DNA of 64,000 bases from Marsupella aquatica (lineage: Eukaryota; Marchantiophyta). The notes beneath the pieces were generated by a model that ran no database searches, was not told where the DNA came from, and was given only the letters and a program-made list of their open reading frames with translations. Positions 55,064-64,000 of the stretch are shown piece by piece. A program made the position numbers and the translations under genes. The stretch is taken from assembly GCA_973895155.1 (NCBI GenBank), contig OZ316896.1, forward strand, positions 6,882,001 through 6,946,000. Direction: 5' to 3'. Within the stretch, counting starts at the first letter, position 1. Each line of letters starts with the position of its first letter.

Positions 55064-55598
55064 GATGTCAGCTGCAGCTCTACCTTTGCCAATGATACAC
55101 TCTCGCTATTTGCAACACTCTGCCAAAATCTGAGCTCAAACTGCAGCCGATTGCCCTTCCAACTCGAAGTGAAATTTCGCTCCAAGCTCAGAATCCCGAA
55201 ACTGGACACGTAGCAGATCGTGCATGCTAAAGTGCATACCAAACGATGTCGGTTGCAGCTCTACCTTTGCCAGTGATACACTCTCGCTGTTTGCAACACT
55301 CTGCCAAAATCTGAGCTCAAACGGCAGCCGATTGCCCTTCCAACTCGAAGTGAAATTTCGCTCCAAGCTCAGAATCCCGAAACTGGAGACGTAGCAGATT
55401 GCGCATGCTAAAGTGCATACCAAACGATGTCGGTTGCAGCTCTAACTTTGCCAGTGATACATTCTCGTTGTTTCCAATGCTCTGGCAAAGTCCGAGCTTA
55501 AACCGCAGCCGATTGCCCTTCCAACTCGAAGTGAAATTTTGCCCCGAGCTCAGAATCGCGAAACTGGAGATGTAGCAGATCGCGCATGCTAAAGTGCC
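55064..55598 (-). repeat. Three 181-bp LINE 5' monomers
   Basis: Units start (plus coordinates) at 55064, 55245 and 55426, period 181 bp, matching those of copy 2. The outer unit ends at about 55598 with 'gcgcatgctaaagtgc', immediately before the palindrome array. Confidence 0.85.
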
Positions 55599-55605
55599 AG
55601 AGATT

Positions 55606-57178
55606 ATTTTCACGCGACTGGTCGCGTCTACAAATCAGAATGTATAAACAATTCTTTGAGAGACTGATTTTTTTGGGTCACAACGTGACAAATCATAAAT
55701 GTTGCTTCGTCCTCTAACAGAACCAGTCAATGAGAGAGCTACCTCAGACGCAAATGGTCGCATCAACTGCTCCTAAATGAAACCTTACCTCTTCTAACAG
55801 AACCAGTCAATGAGAGAGCTACCTCAGACGCGAATGGTCGCGTCAACTGCTCCTAAATGAAACCTTACCTCCTCTAACAGAACCAGTCAATGAGAGATCT
55901 ACCTCAGACGCGGCTAGTTGTGTCAACTGGTCCTAAAATGAACTTTACCTCCTCTAACAGAACCAGTCAATGAGAGAGCTACCTCAGACACGACTGGTCG
56001 CGTCACCTGAACCTAAACAACTATATCCACTGAACCTTCCTTGTGGAGATTTCGATATGATACGCGCTCAGTAAATCTATCCAGTTTCCTTCTCGCACGT
56101 GAGTGGTCATGTCAACTGGTCCTAAAAGGAACCTTACCTCCTCTAATAGAACCAATCAATGAGAGAGCTACCTCAGACGCGACTGGTCGCGTCACTTGAA
56201 CCTGAACAACTATATCCACTAAACCTTCTTTGTGGAGATTTGGATATGGTATGTGCTCAATAAATCTATCCAGTTTCCTTCTCACACGTGACTGGTCGCG
56301 TCAACTGGTCCTAAAAGGAACCTTACCTCCTCTAACAAAACCAGTCAATGAGAGAGCTACCTCAGACGCGACTGGTCGCATCAACTAAACCTAAACAACT
56401 ATATCCACTGAACCTTCCTAGTGGAGATTTGGATATGGTACGCGCTCAGTAAATCTATCCTGTCTCCTTCTCACACGCGACTCGTCGCGTCAACTGGTCC
56501 TAAAAGGAACCTTACCTCCTCTAACAGAACCAGTCAATGAGAGAGCTACCTTAGACATGACTGGTTGCGTCAACTGACCCTAAACAACTATATCCACTGA
56601 ACCTTCCTTGTGGAGATATGGATATGGTACGCGCTCAGTAAATCTATCCAGTTTCTTTCTCACAGGCGACTGGTCACGTCAACTGGTCCTAAAAGGAACC
56701 TTACCTCCTCTAACAGAACCAGTCAATGAGAGCTACCTCAGACGCGACTGGTCGCGTTAACTGGTCCTAAAAGGAACCTTACCTCCTCTAACAGAACCAG
56801 TCAATGAGAGAGCTACCTCAGACGCGACTGGTCGCGTCAACTGAACCTAAACAACTATATCCACTGAACCTTCCTTATGGAGATTTGGATATGGTACGCG
56901 CTCAGTAAATCTATCCTGTTTCCTTCTGACACGCGACTGGTCGCATCAACTGGTCCTAAAAGGAACCTTACCTCCTCTAACAGAACCAGTCAATGAGAGA
57001 GCTACCTGACGCGACTGGTCGCGTCAACTGAACCTAAACAACTATATCCACTGAACCTTGTGGAGATTTGGATATGGTACGCGCTCAGTAAATCTATCCA
57101 GTTTCCTTCTCACACGCGACTGGTCGTGTCAACTGGTCCTAAAAGGAACCACACAATATTTTCACGCGACTGGTCGCG
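55606..57178. repeat. Palindrome-punctuated two-spacer array
   Basis: About 18 copies of an 18-bp palindrome, consensus (C/G)ACGCGACTGGTCGCGTC, divide the array into two spacer types. Spacer A (repeat step about 76-82 bp) contains 'cctctaacagaaccagtc' and 'gagagctacctc'. Spacer B (step about 105-110 bp) contains 'aacaactatatccactg' and 'tggatatggtacgcgctc'. From 55748 the order is A A A B A B A B A B A A B A B. The array is framed by copies of the palindrome preceded by 'attttca' (55606-55630 and about 57153-57178). Not coding. Confidence 0.9.
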
Positions 57179-57235
57179 TCAACAGCTCAAACAACTTTCG
57201 GACAATAGGATAATACAGTGATACAACTGTGATTA

Positions 57236-57257
57236 CTGGTAATGGTAATGGTAATGG
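57236..57257. repeat. (GGTAAT)n microsatellite
   Basis: Three to four units of the hexamer that also forms the tail of LINE family 1 in the minus orientation, but no LINE 3' UTR sequence follows. Either a stand-alone tail or a coincidence. Confidence 0.6.
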
Positions 57258-58247
57258 TACTGACCCGTACGGACAAAGAAATCCGAGTAAGCATGATTTC
57301 ATTCATTTGTATTCATTCATGAACTTTACAATAATTCAGATATTTGAGCTCTGTCATTGTGAAACTATTATATATCAGAAGTTTAGAGAATGATCCAGCT
57401 AAGATGATTCAATTTAGCAGTCTACTGGTTGTATTCGTCAATTAAAGGATTCAGTGTAATGAGATTCACATAACATGAGAGTTTATATGATTAAATTCAC
57501 AACGTGCAAGTTTGTAATGACTTACTTAAGACGATTCAGGTTGTATTTTAATTAGTGAGTTTGTATGATTCACACATATTTGAGTTTACAAACAAACCGC
57601 ATTATGAAAACTCAGCTTAACAATCAAGAGAAATTTTAGCAAACCACAATCAACACCAGCAGAAAATGTAGAAATTGCACCTGAATTCTGAAAAATTGAT
57701 GTAATCGTCTGAGAGATTGACGTCCAAGCACTTGAAGACCTTGTTGCGGTATTCCAGAAAGTAAATATAAGATTGAAGATATTAATATGCTTCTATACTT
57801 CTATACAACACAGCTTCTATACTTCTATACATAGAGCTTCGCTGCCACCAATTGAATAACATGTGCTTAATGCTAAGGAGCTCATTATGTCGAGTTAAAA
57901 AGACTCTTTCAGAAGTACAATCAAAGTTGTGCATAGGCAAACTGAGCATGAATAAAAGTGCACTAAACCTGAAGATTCAAAGAGGTGAAACAAGCTGCCA
58001 AAAAGTAGTTCGAGCTGCTGAAACACGTTGATCGAGCTGATATGAGCTTAAAATTGGCTGACACAAGCTGATACAAGCACTCCCAAAAAGCTAGCTGCAA
58101 CGAACTAGCAAACTAGAAATGAATACGAGCTGTAAATGCGAGCTGCAATGCGCCAACGAGCTCCTGGTCAAAACGATGGACAACTACTAAGAGCTGCAAC
58201 GCGTCGACAAGCACCTGACCACAACGAATGAGCTACAACGACAAAAA
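57258..58247. other. AT-rich non-coding DNA
   Basis: No gene. Around 57840-58230 the word gagctg and relatives recur irregularly (aacgagctg, gcgagctgc), leading into the GAGAGCGAC repeat. Confidence 0.5.
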
Positions 58248-58432
58248 TGAAATCCAAGGCAGGAGCGAGAGCGACGAGAGCGACAAGAGCGAGAGCGACG
58301 AGAGCGAGAGCGACGAGAGCGACGAGAGCGAGAGCGACGAGAGCGACGAGAGCGAGAGCGATGAGAGCGACGAGAGCGAGAGCGATGAGAGCGACGAGAG
58401 CGAGAGTGAGAGCGACGAGAGCAAGCGCGCGA
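58248..58432. repeat. (GAGAGCGAC)n / (GAGCGACGAGAGC)n low-complexity repeat
   Basis: Purine-rich tandem repeat of 9- and 15-bp units. In one plus frame it would encode Ser-Asp-Glu repeats (58228-58440) and on the other strand Leu-Ser or Ala-Leu-Val repeats. These open frames follow from the repeat and are not called as genes. Confidence 0.85.
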
Positions 58433-59840
58433 AAGTCTAGGGAGCGAGAAACAACAACAATGAACAGTGCACTCGAGACCGTGGGCGCCGACAATAAGGA
58501 AGGACTAATTAGGGTATTGTTTTAGCATAACCCTAATAACAACCTAGCGACAGGAAGGTTCCAGATGATCTCCGTACACTCCACCATCAATTGAACAAAC
58601 TATGCAATCATGAAAAAAAGATTACCGGATTCCTTTTGATTTTCCGTACTAAAGGAGATTTCTATTTGATCGCCAATTTGAAATTTAAACCGGTAATTAT
58701 GCAACTACGAAAGATTGTTAGTGGGGACCCCCGGATCCGGGTATCTTCACTATATCTGCCAATTCAAATCCAAAATGTGAACGAACGACAACTTTCTCAT
58801 GATCGTTCCATCACGTAGTGGAGGCGAACTTCAAAATCATTCCATTTTGGTAGTGGAGACCGTCGGATCCGGATCCGTACTCCATTCTCTATCTTGCCAA
58901 TTCAAACCCTTACTCTAAACAACGTAAAATGATTCTCATGGTCGGGGAGAACCGATATTCAAAATCAATCCTGTACAATGATTCTCACGACTGGAGACTG
59001 AACCAATTTTCAAAATCAAAATCGAGTCCAGATGAACACATCCTCCATGGAGTCAATAGACTGATCTCATTGCTCATGGATCATTCTTCATTTTCAGTTT
59101 CTCCTGACCAGGATACTAGCTGGGCTCTCAACGGAGGCTGATCCAAGGCACATTTGAGGTGGAGCAGATTGGATCATTCAACTATTCCAGTCGGAGGCGG
59201 AGCTCATTCAAGCAACGTTGGCGCAGTTCTTGTTGTATCACCTTCAATCTTGGGGAGAGCACATCCGATCAAGCAAGAGAGTTGCGACGAAGCGAGACGA
59301 CAAACATTTAGAACCTCCAAAGTCTGCCTCATTCATCAAAGCATTCTAGCGGACCAACAAAGAGCGGCTATTCTGAAATCACAGTCTGGTCGAGGATTTT
59401 GATCTTGATACGATCAACAAGTTGTCATTCTCTGGTGGTGGGATTCGATCACGATACTTAAGGAAATTGGAGTTCGAAGGAGGAGGCTGAGTTGGCTGGA
59501 ACGAGGAGGCTATGCTGGAAGGAAGAGGCTTGGCTGGGAGGAGGGTTTCCGCCAACATCGGAGGGTTGTCGCCAACATTGCTGAGACCACACGCAACTGA
59601 ATAACTTGTAAGTATCAATCAGCATTAATTCCGCAATAAATGAGGAGAGTAGTTGCCTTAAATCACGCATTCAATGCATGAATTGAGTCAATGAAGTTAT
59701 GGTCCAATTTCTCACTCCGATTTTGATCAATCCGTGTTTCAAGTCCAATACAGAAGCAATGTATCAGAAGTACTAGTAGAGGATCCGAATGAATTCCCTA
59801 GTCTAAAATTGTATGGCGTACGCGTATAGTTGTCTGTACA
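58433..59840. other. Non-coding DNA with decayed repeats
   Basis: A loose repeat with 'ggatccgg' and 'ttgccaattcaaa' recurs near 58690-58760 and 58850-58910, and 'tgattctca' phrases near 58930 and 58980. A purine-rich stretch with gaggaggct/ggctggaa words lies at 59480-59560. No gene. Confidence 0.45.
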
Positions 59841-59845
59841 TTTTG

Positions 59846-60680
59846 CTATTGTTTATTGTAGTCGACGGCCTAGCAAAACGAAACGTAATCGAGGTCCATT
59901 TTTCAGATCTTCCTGATCTCAACTTGTTAGTAGGATGACCTGTTTTTTGGTTACACATGTAGTTCGTCACGCGCACAGTCGCGTGAACCAATTTATCTCG
60001 TGTCTTTTGATATTGTTTATTGTAGTCGACGGCCTAGCGAATTGGTCAGCAATCTATTTTAAAACCAACGTCTTTGTTTCATCACGCGGACGGTCACGTT
60101 AATGTTTTAGAGGTCAGCGAAAGCTCTGCACTCTTAGACATAATCGCCCTTTATTTCTCAGATCTTCCTGATCTCAACTTGTTAGTAGGATGACCTTTTT
60201 TTTTGTTACACATGTAGTTTGTCACGCGCACAGTCAGCGAAAGCTCTGCACTCTTAGACGTAATCGTCGTTTATTTCTCAGATCTTCCTGATCTCAACTT
60301 GTTAGTAGGATGACCTATTTTTTTGGTTACACATGTAGTTCATCATGCGCACAGTCGCGTGAACCAATTTATCTTGATATTGTTTATTGTAGTCGATTGC
60401 CTAGCGAATTGGCCAGAAATATATTTTAAAACCGAGGTCTTCGTTTCATCACGCGCCCGGTCGCGTTAATGTTTTAGAGGTCAGCGAAAGCTCTGCACTC
60501 TTAGACGTAATCGCCCTTTATTTCTCAGATCTGCCTGATCTCAACTTGTTAGTAGGATGACCTGTTTTTGGTTACACATGTAGTTCATCACGCGCACAGT
60601 CGCATGAACCAATTTATCTCAGGTCTTTTTTATATTGTTTATTGTAGTCGACAGCCTAACGAATTGTTAGTCAGAGGAAT
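59846..60680. repeat. Second palindrome-punctuated array
   Basis: The delimiter CACGCGCACAGTCGCGTG or a variant lies at 59968, 60083, 60223 (right half lost), 60344, 60450 and 60589. Two spacer types alternate. Type C (about 106-115 bp) contains 'attgtttattgtagtcgac' and 'cctagcgaattgg'. Type D (about 139-140 bp) contains 'agcgaaagctctgcactc', 'tcagatcttcctgatctc' and 'gttacacatgtagtt'. One D unit is fused directly to the damaged delimiter at 60223. Not coding. Confidence 0.85.
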
Positions 60681-60868
60681 CTCGATTTTTCCTTGATTGC
60701 AAAAATGGTTACATCGATCCCGAAGGGCTTCGGATGTGGAATCCATATCCACTAGCACTATCCAAGAATTTAAGCTACACAGTATCTATAACAAGTTCTA
60801 ACTTGAACTACTCTTGAATCTGTAGTTCTAATCTTCGACTACTCAAAATATTGTTGACTTTGATCGAG

Positions 60869-61297
60869 TTAGTCATTCCAAGATGAAGGCATCCACTCAT
60901 CGGTGTCTGGTGTGGATTCCCTTGAATCCAGAAATTCTTCCTTTGCCCAAGTCCTAACGTCCATAGATTTTCTCGGCTTGCTCTTTCTGTAATACAAATC
61001 AGAATCTTTGTTCATCTCTAATTGCCTTTTCTTCGGTGCGTCCACTTTCTTGGCCTCCTTGACTGTCTTAGCGTCTGCTGCTGCTTCCCCCGAAATGGAT
61101 TCGACGCATGCTCTGGCCTTCAACTTCTCCCCCCTTGAAACGGATTCCACGAGGGCTTTGCCCTTTAACTTCTCCCCTGATGCCATCTTTGTAGTCATCT
61201 CTATCGGATTGGTCTCCATCTGATCTTCCATCGACAAATGTGGCGAACAATGTCGTCTCTCACAAAACATTTGACCCGATTTAGTCACCGTAAACAT
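60869..61297 (-). CDS. Hypothetical Lys-rich protein (142 aa)
   Basis: Open frame of 142 codons with a duplicated segment (GEKLKGKALVESVS and GEKLKARACVESIS), a Lys/Glu-rich middle and a C-terminus with Asp-Thr-Asp-Glu-Trp. An ATG-started stretch just upstream (61410-61312, MTTPLSSKNED...) ends in a stop, so the two may be exons or fragments of one gene. Family unknown. It could also be an accidental frame. Confidence 0.3.
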   Translation of the reverse strand: MFTVTKSGQMFCERRHCSPHLSMEDQMETNPIEMTTKMASGEKLKGKALVESVSRGEKLKARACVESISGEAAADAKTVKEAKKVDAPKKRQLEMNKDSDLYYRKSKPRKSMDVRTWAKEEFLDSRESTPDTDEWMPSSWND

Positions 61298-61689
61298 TAT
61301 ATTACATCACTGACACATTCTGTAAGGAGTACCACGAATTCGATACGTCGAACCTTCTGAATCGTCCGTCGGAACATCCTCATTCTTCGAGCTCAGCGGA
61401 GTAGTCATCGCCCTTCAAACAAGAGATGCTGACCGAGACTAAGAATTGGAAATGAGAGAGCTGATGTGCGAATAGATTATCCAATAGCCAGAAAGTGGAA
61501 TGCGTGGGGGAATGAGCAATAGGGATCATCTCAATGCTTTATACTGTTTAGTCTCCACTAGTCATTGTACATAGTGGTTTCTAGAAGAGGGTGCGCGTTT
61601 GACTGGCGCGTATTAGAATTGGCGGGAAGTTCAGTTGTCCTCTAATTATGGCTTTAATTTCACGTTTGGCGACCGCCCCGGGAATACTG

Positions 61690-62520
61690 ATTGCTAGTGA
61701 AGTACTGAGATTTCTTATGAAGGTCAGTAGTTACTGACTGTCCGGTGTCCACTCATTGGTAAATTGGTACTCTCCACTCATTTTTTCTGAGTGGAGTTGA
61801 AATGATTGTTCGTAATCGATTGTAGTCATTCTCATTCACTTGAAATGACTGATGGACCATGCATAATCTTTACCGGTATGTGTGATGCCTTTAGATCCGT
61901 AATTGTATCTTCCTGTCTCGCGCGCAATCGTATCTTACTTATGAAGTACCAATTACGAGCTAGAGTTTGGGCCTAGCCTTCTAGCTTCTACGTCGTAGAC
62001 CCTATTATCCCTACACCCTCTGACTAAGGTCACGCGACATGCCTTTAGATCCGTAATTGTATCTTCCTGTCTCACGCGCAATCGTATCTTACTTATGAAG
62101 TACCAAGTACGAGCTAGAGTTTGGGCCTAGCCTTCTAGCTTCTATGTCGTAGACCCTGTTATCCCTACACCCTCTGACTAAGGTCACGTGACTAGTCGCG
62201 TGCAGGGCAGTGCATTGACTACATTTTGCCTACTTATTGACGGTTGTGACAGGACAATGCAGTTCACGGACGTTTTACTGGCACTTATTAGCACTACTGT
62301 CCTCAGTAGTTACTGACTGTCCACTCATTTGTTCTGAGTGGATGTGAAATGATTGTGGTCATTCTCATTCATTTGAAATGACTGACGGACCATGCATAGT
62401 CTATTGCCGGTATGTGTGGTACCTCTAGGGTCACGCGACCAGTCGCGTGCAGCGCAGTGCATTGACTACATTCTGCTTATTGACCAACGTGACAGGACAG
62501 TGCAGTGAAATTGACAGACG
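61690..62520. repeat. Third modular array with the same palindrome
   Basis: A 154-bp unit beginning 'atgcctttagatccgtaatt' is tandemly repeated (61885 and 62039). A block with 'ccactcatt', 'tctgagtgga' and 'cattctcattca' occurs at 61745-61880 and again at 62315-62425. A block 'gcagtgcattgactacatt' follows the delimiters at 62203 and 62450. Full delimiters are CACGTGACTAGTCGCGTG (62185-62202) and CACGCGACCAGTCGCGTG (62432-62449); a half delimiter CACGCGAC lies at 62031. Confidence 0.8.
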
Positions 62521-62554
62521 TGACAGGACTGTACGCTTACAGTGATATTCTCTG

Positions 62555-64000
62555 ATGTGCAGGATCATAATTATTATGGTGACATCGACAGTCTGGATCA
62601 GGGAAGGCGGACAAGTTATTATAGGCATACGTGAGAAACAGGTTGGAAAAGGTCGCGTGATAAGTCTTGATCCTTCCTGGGTTTGTCACAATGTTCCTCT
62701 TGGGGCGGACATAGTTCTTCTTCTATTGGAGGAAGTTTTTGACGAGACCATTGTATGCAAAGATGGCAAACTTTTGAAGGACATGATTGGGGGTTACCTT
62801 GTATGGGAAAGGAATCAGCTTTTTTGAGCTCCCATGGAATCGGAGGATGTGTTTGGCACTGTTGGTGATGATCAAGATCCAGTCAATCAAAATTCTGATG
62901 GGAACAACCATAATGAGAGTCGGTCTGGTGTGGAAGTAGTTTTACCAAAGGCCTTGTGGATGGGCATGCCTGTAAAGGTGGTGGATGAGAACAAGTTGAT
63001 TTTTGCAGTGACAACTATACATGTTCTAGATCCTATAGTGAAGCTTGGGGATGTCACCCTTGGGAATACACATGTGGGAATTCTGATCAACGATTTTGTC
63101 GAGGGAGCTACCATAGATCATCTGAAGCATAGAGATTGCTTAAAAGCTTGGTCGATGGACCAACTCATTGCCAAGGATGGCAACTTGTTGTCTTTCCACA
63201 ACATCAGGCAAGTTGTGGGAGGGAACACATCTCCAACAAGTGGCAAGCGGTCCTACGTCCATAAAAGTAGGAAAAGAAAGAGTCCATCTTCCCAGACATC
63301 TAGAAGAGACACATCTTTGGCATGTCAAGATGTGTTGTTGATAAACACTAAGGACTGTTGTAGTGAACATTGTTGCCAATATTTGGACCGCAACTTGGCT
63401 ATGGCAATTAGGCAAAAGTGGTGGTCAAAATCTTTTGCGGAGCGCAAGGAGGAGGAAATCAAGGCTATTAAAAATACAATACACTTGGGTACTGGAGAAA
63501 GGATTCTAGCAGTGGAGGGCAAAGTATTGTGCTTGGAGGCATGGAGAATCATTCATTCAAGAGGAAAGACTCAATTTTATGCCTTGAAGAAGACTGTGAT
63601 GGCTGGAATGAAGATAGGTACCCATGGTAATGCTGGAAAAGGCGTATGTCCGAGAAAGTATCTCAAGCGTTCATGTCAATGAAAGAGATTATTGAGGAGG
63701 CAGCTGATCATCATCCAGCCAAGTTGAGAACCATGGCAGATTAACAAGGATGGTTTTGAGGGAATTGCCAACAAATCTTACTTGGGAGAATATTAGAAAC
63801 AGGGTTAATGTTGTCAACCAGGAGGCTGGTCTTCCTCCAATTTCCCAACCCACCTTGAGTCATCTACATCAGATGTATTTCAGGGAGTTCTCACGTCACA
63901 AAAAGGGCAACAACTTTTCAAAGTGTACAACTTGTAGTGAGTTGCTTCAACGGAAAGCAAACCTTACAGGAGCTAAGGAAGAGTTAGAGGGCCTAAGGCG
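62555..64000 (+). pseudogene. Transposon-like gene with TNP1-like and Cys-rich parts, frame-broken, runs off the window
   Basis: One plus frame runs from about 62555 to 63682 and is interrupted by a single TGA at 62825-62827. Before it lies GRVISLDPSWVCHNVPLGAD and, later, IGGYLVWERNQLF. After it lies MPVKVVDENKLIF and KLGDVTLGNTHVGILIND. Both halves resemble the strand-rich domain near the end of plant TNP1/En-Spm-type proteins, duplicated (inference). Then come a basic linker, the Cys motif CCSEHCCQYL, a helical region and LKKTVMAGMKIGTHGNAGKG. Near 63640 the frame shifts by one into MSEKVSQAFMSMKEIIEEAA, and near 63738 shifts again into LPTNLTWENIRNRVNVVNQE and FSKCTTCSELLQ at the right edge. 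Probably a decayed mobile gene; its end is outside the window. Confidence 0.5.

Larger units (their letters stand above)
50884..55598 (-). mobile_element. LINE family 1, copy 3
   Basis: About 4.7 kb on the minus strand: three 5' monomers (55598-55064), ORF1 with one nonsense mutation, open ORF2, 3' UTR and an (ATTACC)n tail at 50884-50902 (plus strand atggtaatggtaatg). Nearly identical to copy 1. No clear target-site duplication was found. It separates the CACTA element from the palindrome array. Confidence 0.95.

Noticed and set aside
55606-57178. CRISPR-like array (repeats with spacers)
   Set aside because: The 'spacers' are only two sequences used over and over, the repeats are palindromic and diverged, the genome is eukaryotic and no cas genes are near.
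57236-57257. A fourth LINE 3' end
   Set aside because: Only the hexamer repeat is present; the LINE 3' UTR that should adjoin it is absent.
58168-58494. Leucine/alanine-rich or Ser-Asp-Glu protein frames on both strands
   Set aside because: They are translations of the GAGAGCGAC simple repeat; every frame is open because of the repeat unit.

Overview
The window looks like nuclear DNA of a plant, most likely a non-flowering land plant or a close streptophyte alga. The reasons are an intronless plant-type sterol C-24 methyltransferase 2 gene, short GT-AG introns, a plant En/Spm (CACTA) transposon with TnpD- and TnpA-like genes, L1-like LINEs with ORF1 and ORF2, and Ty3/gypsy remnants. The species cannot be fixed from the sequence alone.

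Layout. 0-4.4 kb: degraded coding traces, a LINE 3' scrap and short tandem duplications. 4457-5563 (-): SMT2, the only clearly intact host gene. 6.7-8.2 kb (-): spliced remnant of a Pif1-type helicase with an unrecognised C-terminal extension. 8.2-10.2 kb: AT-rich DNA and a CCTTT microsatellite. 10.2-12.0 kb: gag fragment and broken remnants, one resembling an SAM-dependent DNA methyltransferase. 12.1-24.6 kb: a nest of retroelements. A gypsy PR-RT piece is cut by a LINE scrap and by a large gag-like element (copy A). Copy A is itself interrupted by a solo LTR that carries another LINE scrap, and by a 3.35-kb LTR-type insertion. A minus-strand gypsy piece follows. 24.6-30.8 kb: a complete LINE (+) joined to an inverted 3'-truncated copy (-). 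32.7-36.4 kb (-): copy B of the gag-like element. 36.4-41.75 kb: gene fragments, including one mitochondrial chaperonin-60 exon and a multi-exon gene of GW-containing modules. 41,751 to about 50.9 kb: a CACTA transposon inserted in an exon of that gene. 50.9-55.6 kb (-): a third LINE copy. 55.6-62.5 kb: mostly non-coding DNA with three different tandem or modular arrays, all punctuated by the same CGCG-rich palindrome. 62.5 kb to the end: a frame-broken transposon-like gene running off the window.

Apart from SMT2 (sterol side-chain ethylation), nearly everything is mobile DNA. LINE ORF1/ORF2 make an RNA-binding protein and an endonuclease/reverse transcriptase. CACTA TnpD is the transposase, and TnpA-like proteins are thought to bind subterminal repeats such as the AAATGAC motifs next to the left terminus. 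Two LINE families are present, one with an (ATTACC)n tail and one with a (TTTGAC)n tail.

The most unusual signal is the palindrome-delimited modular organisation of the 55.6-62.5 kb region. Three arrays with unrelated spacers share a CACGCG-N6-CGCGTG-like delimiter. I recognise no known family with this design. All homology statements come from recognising protein motifs by eye; no database search was run.
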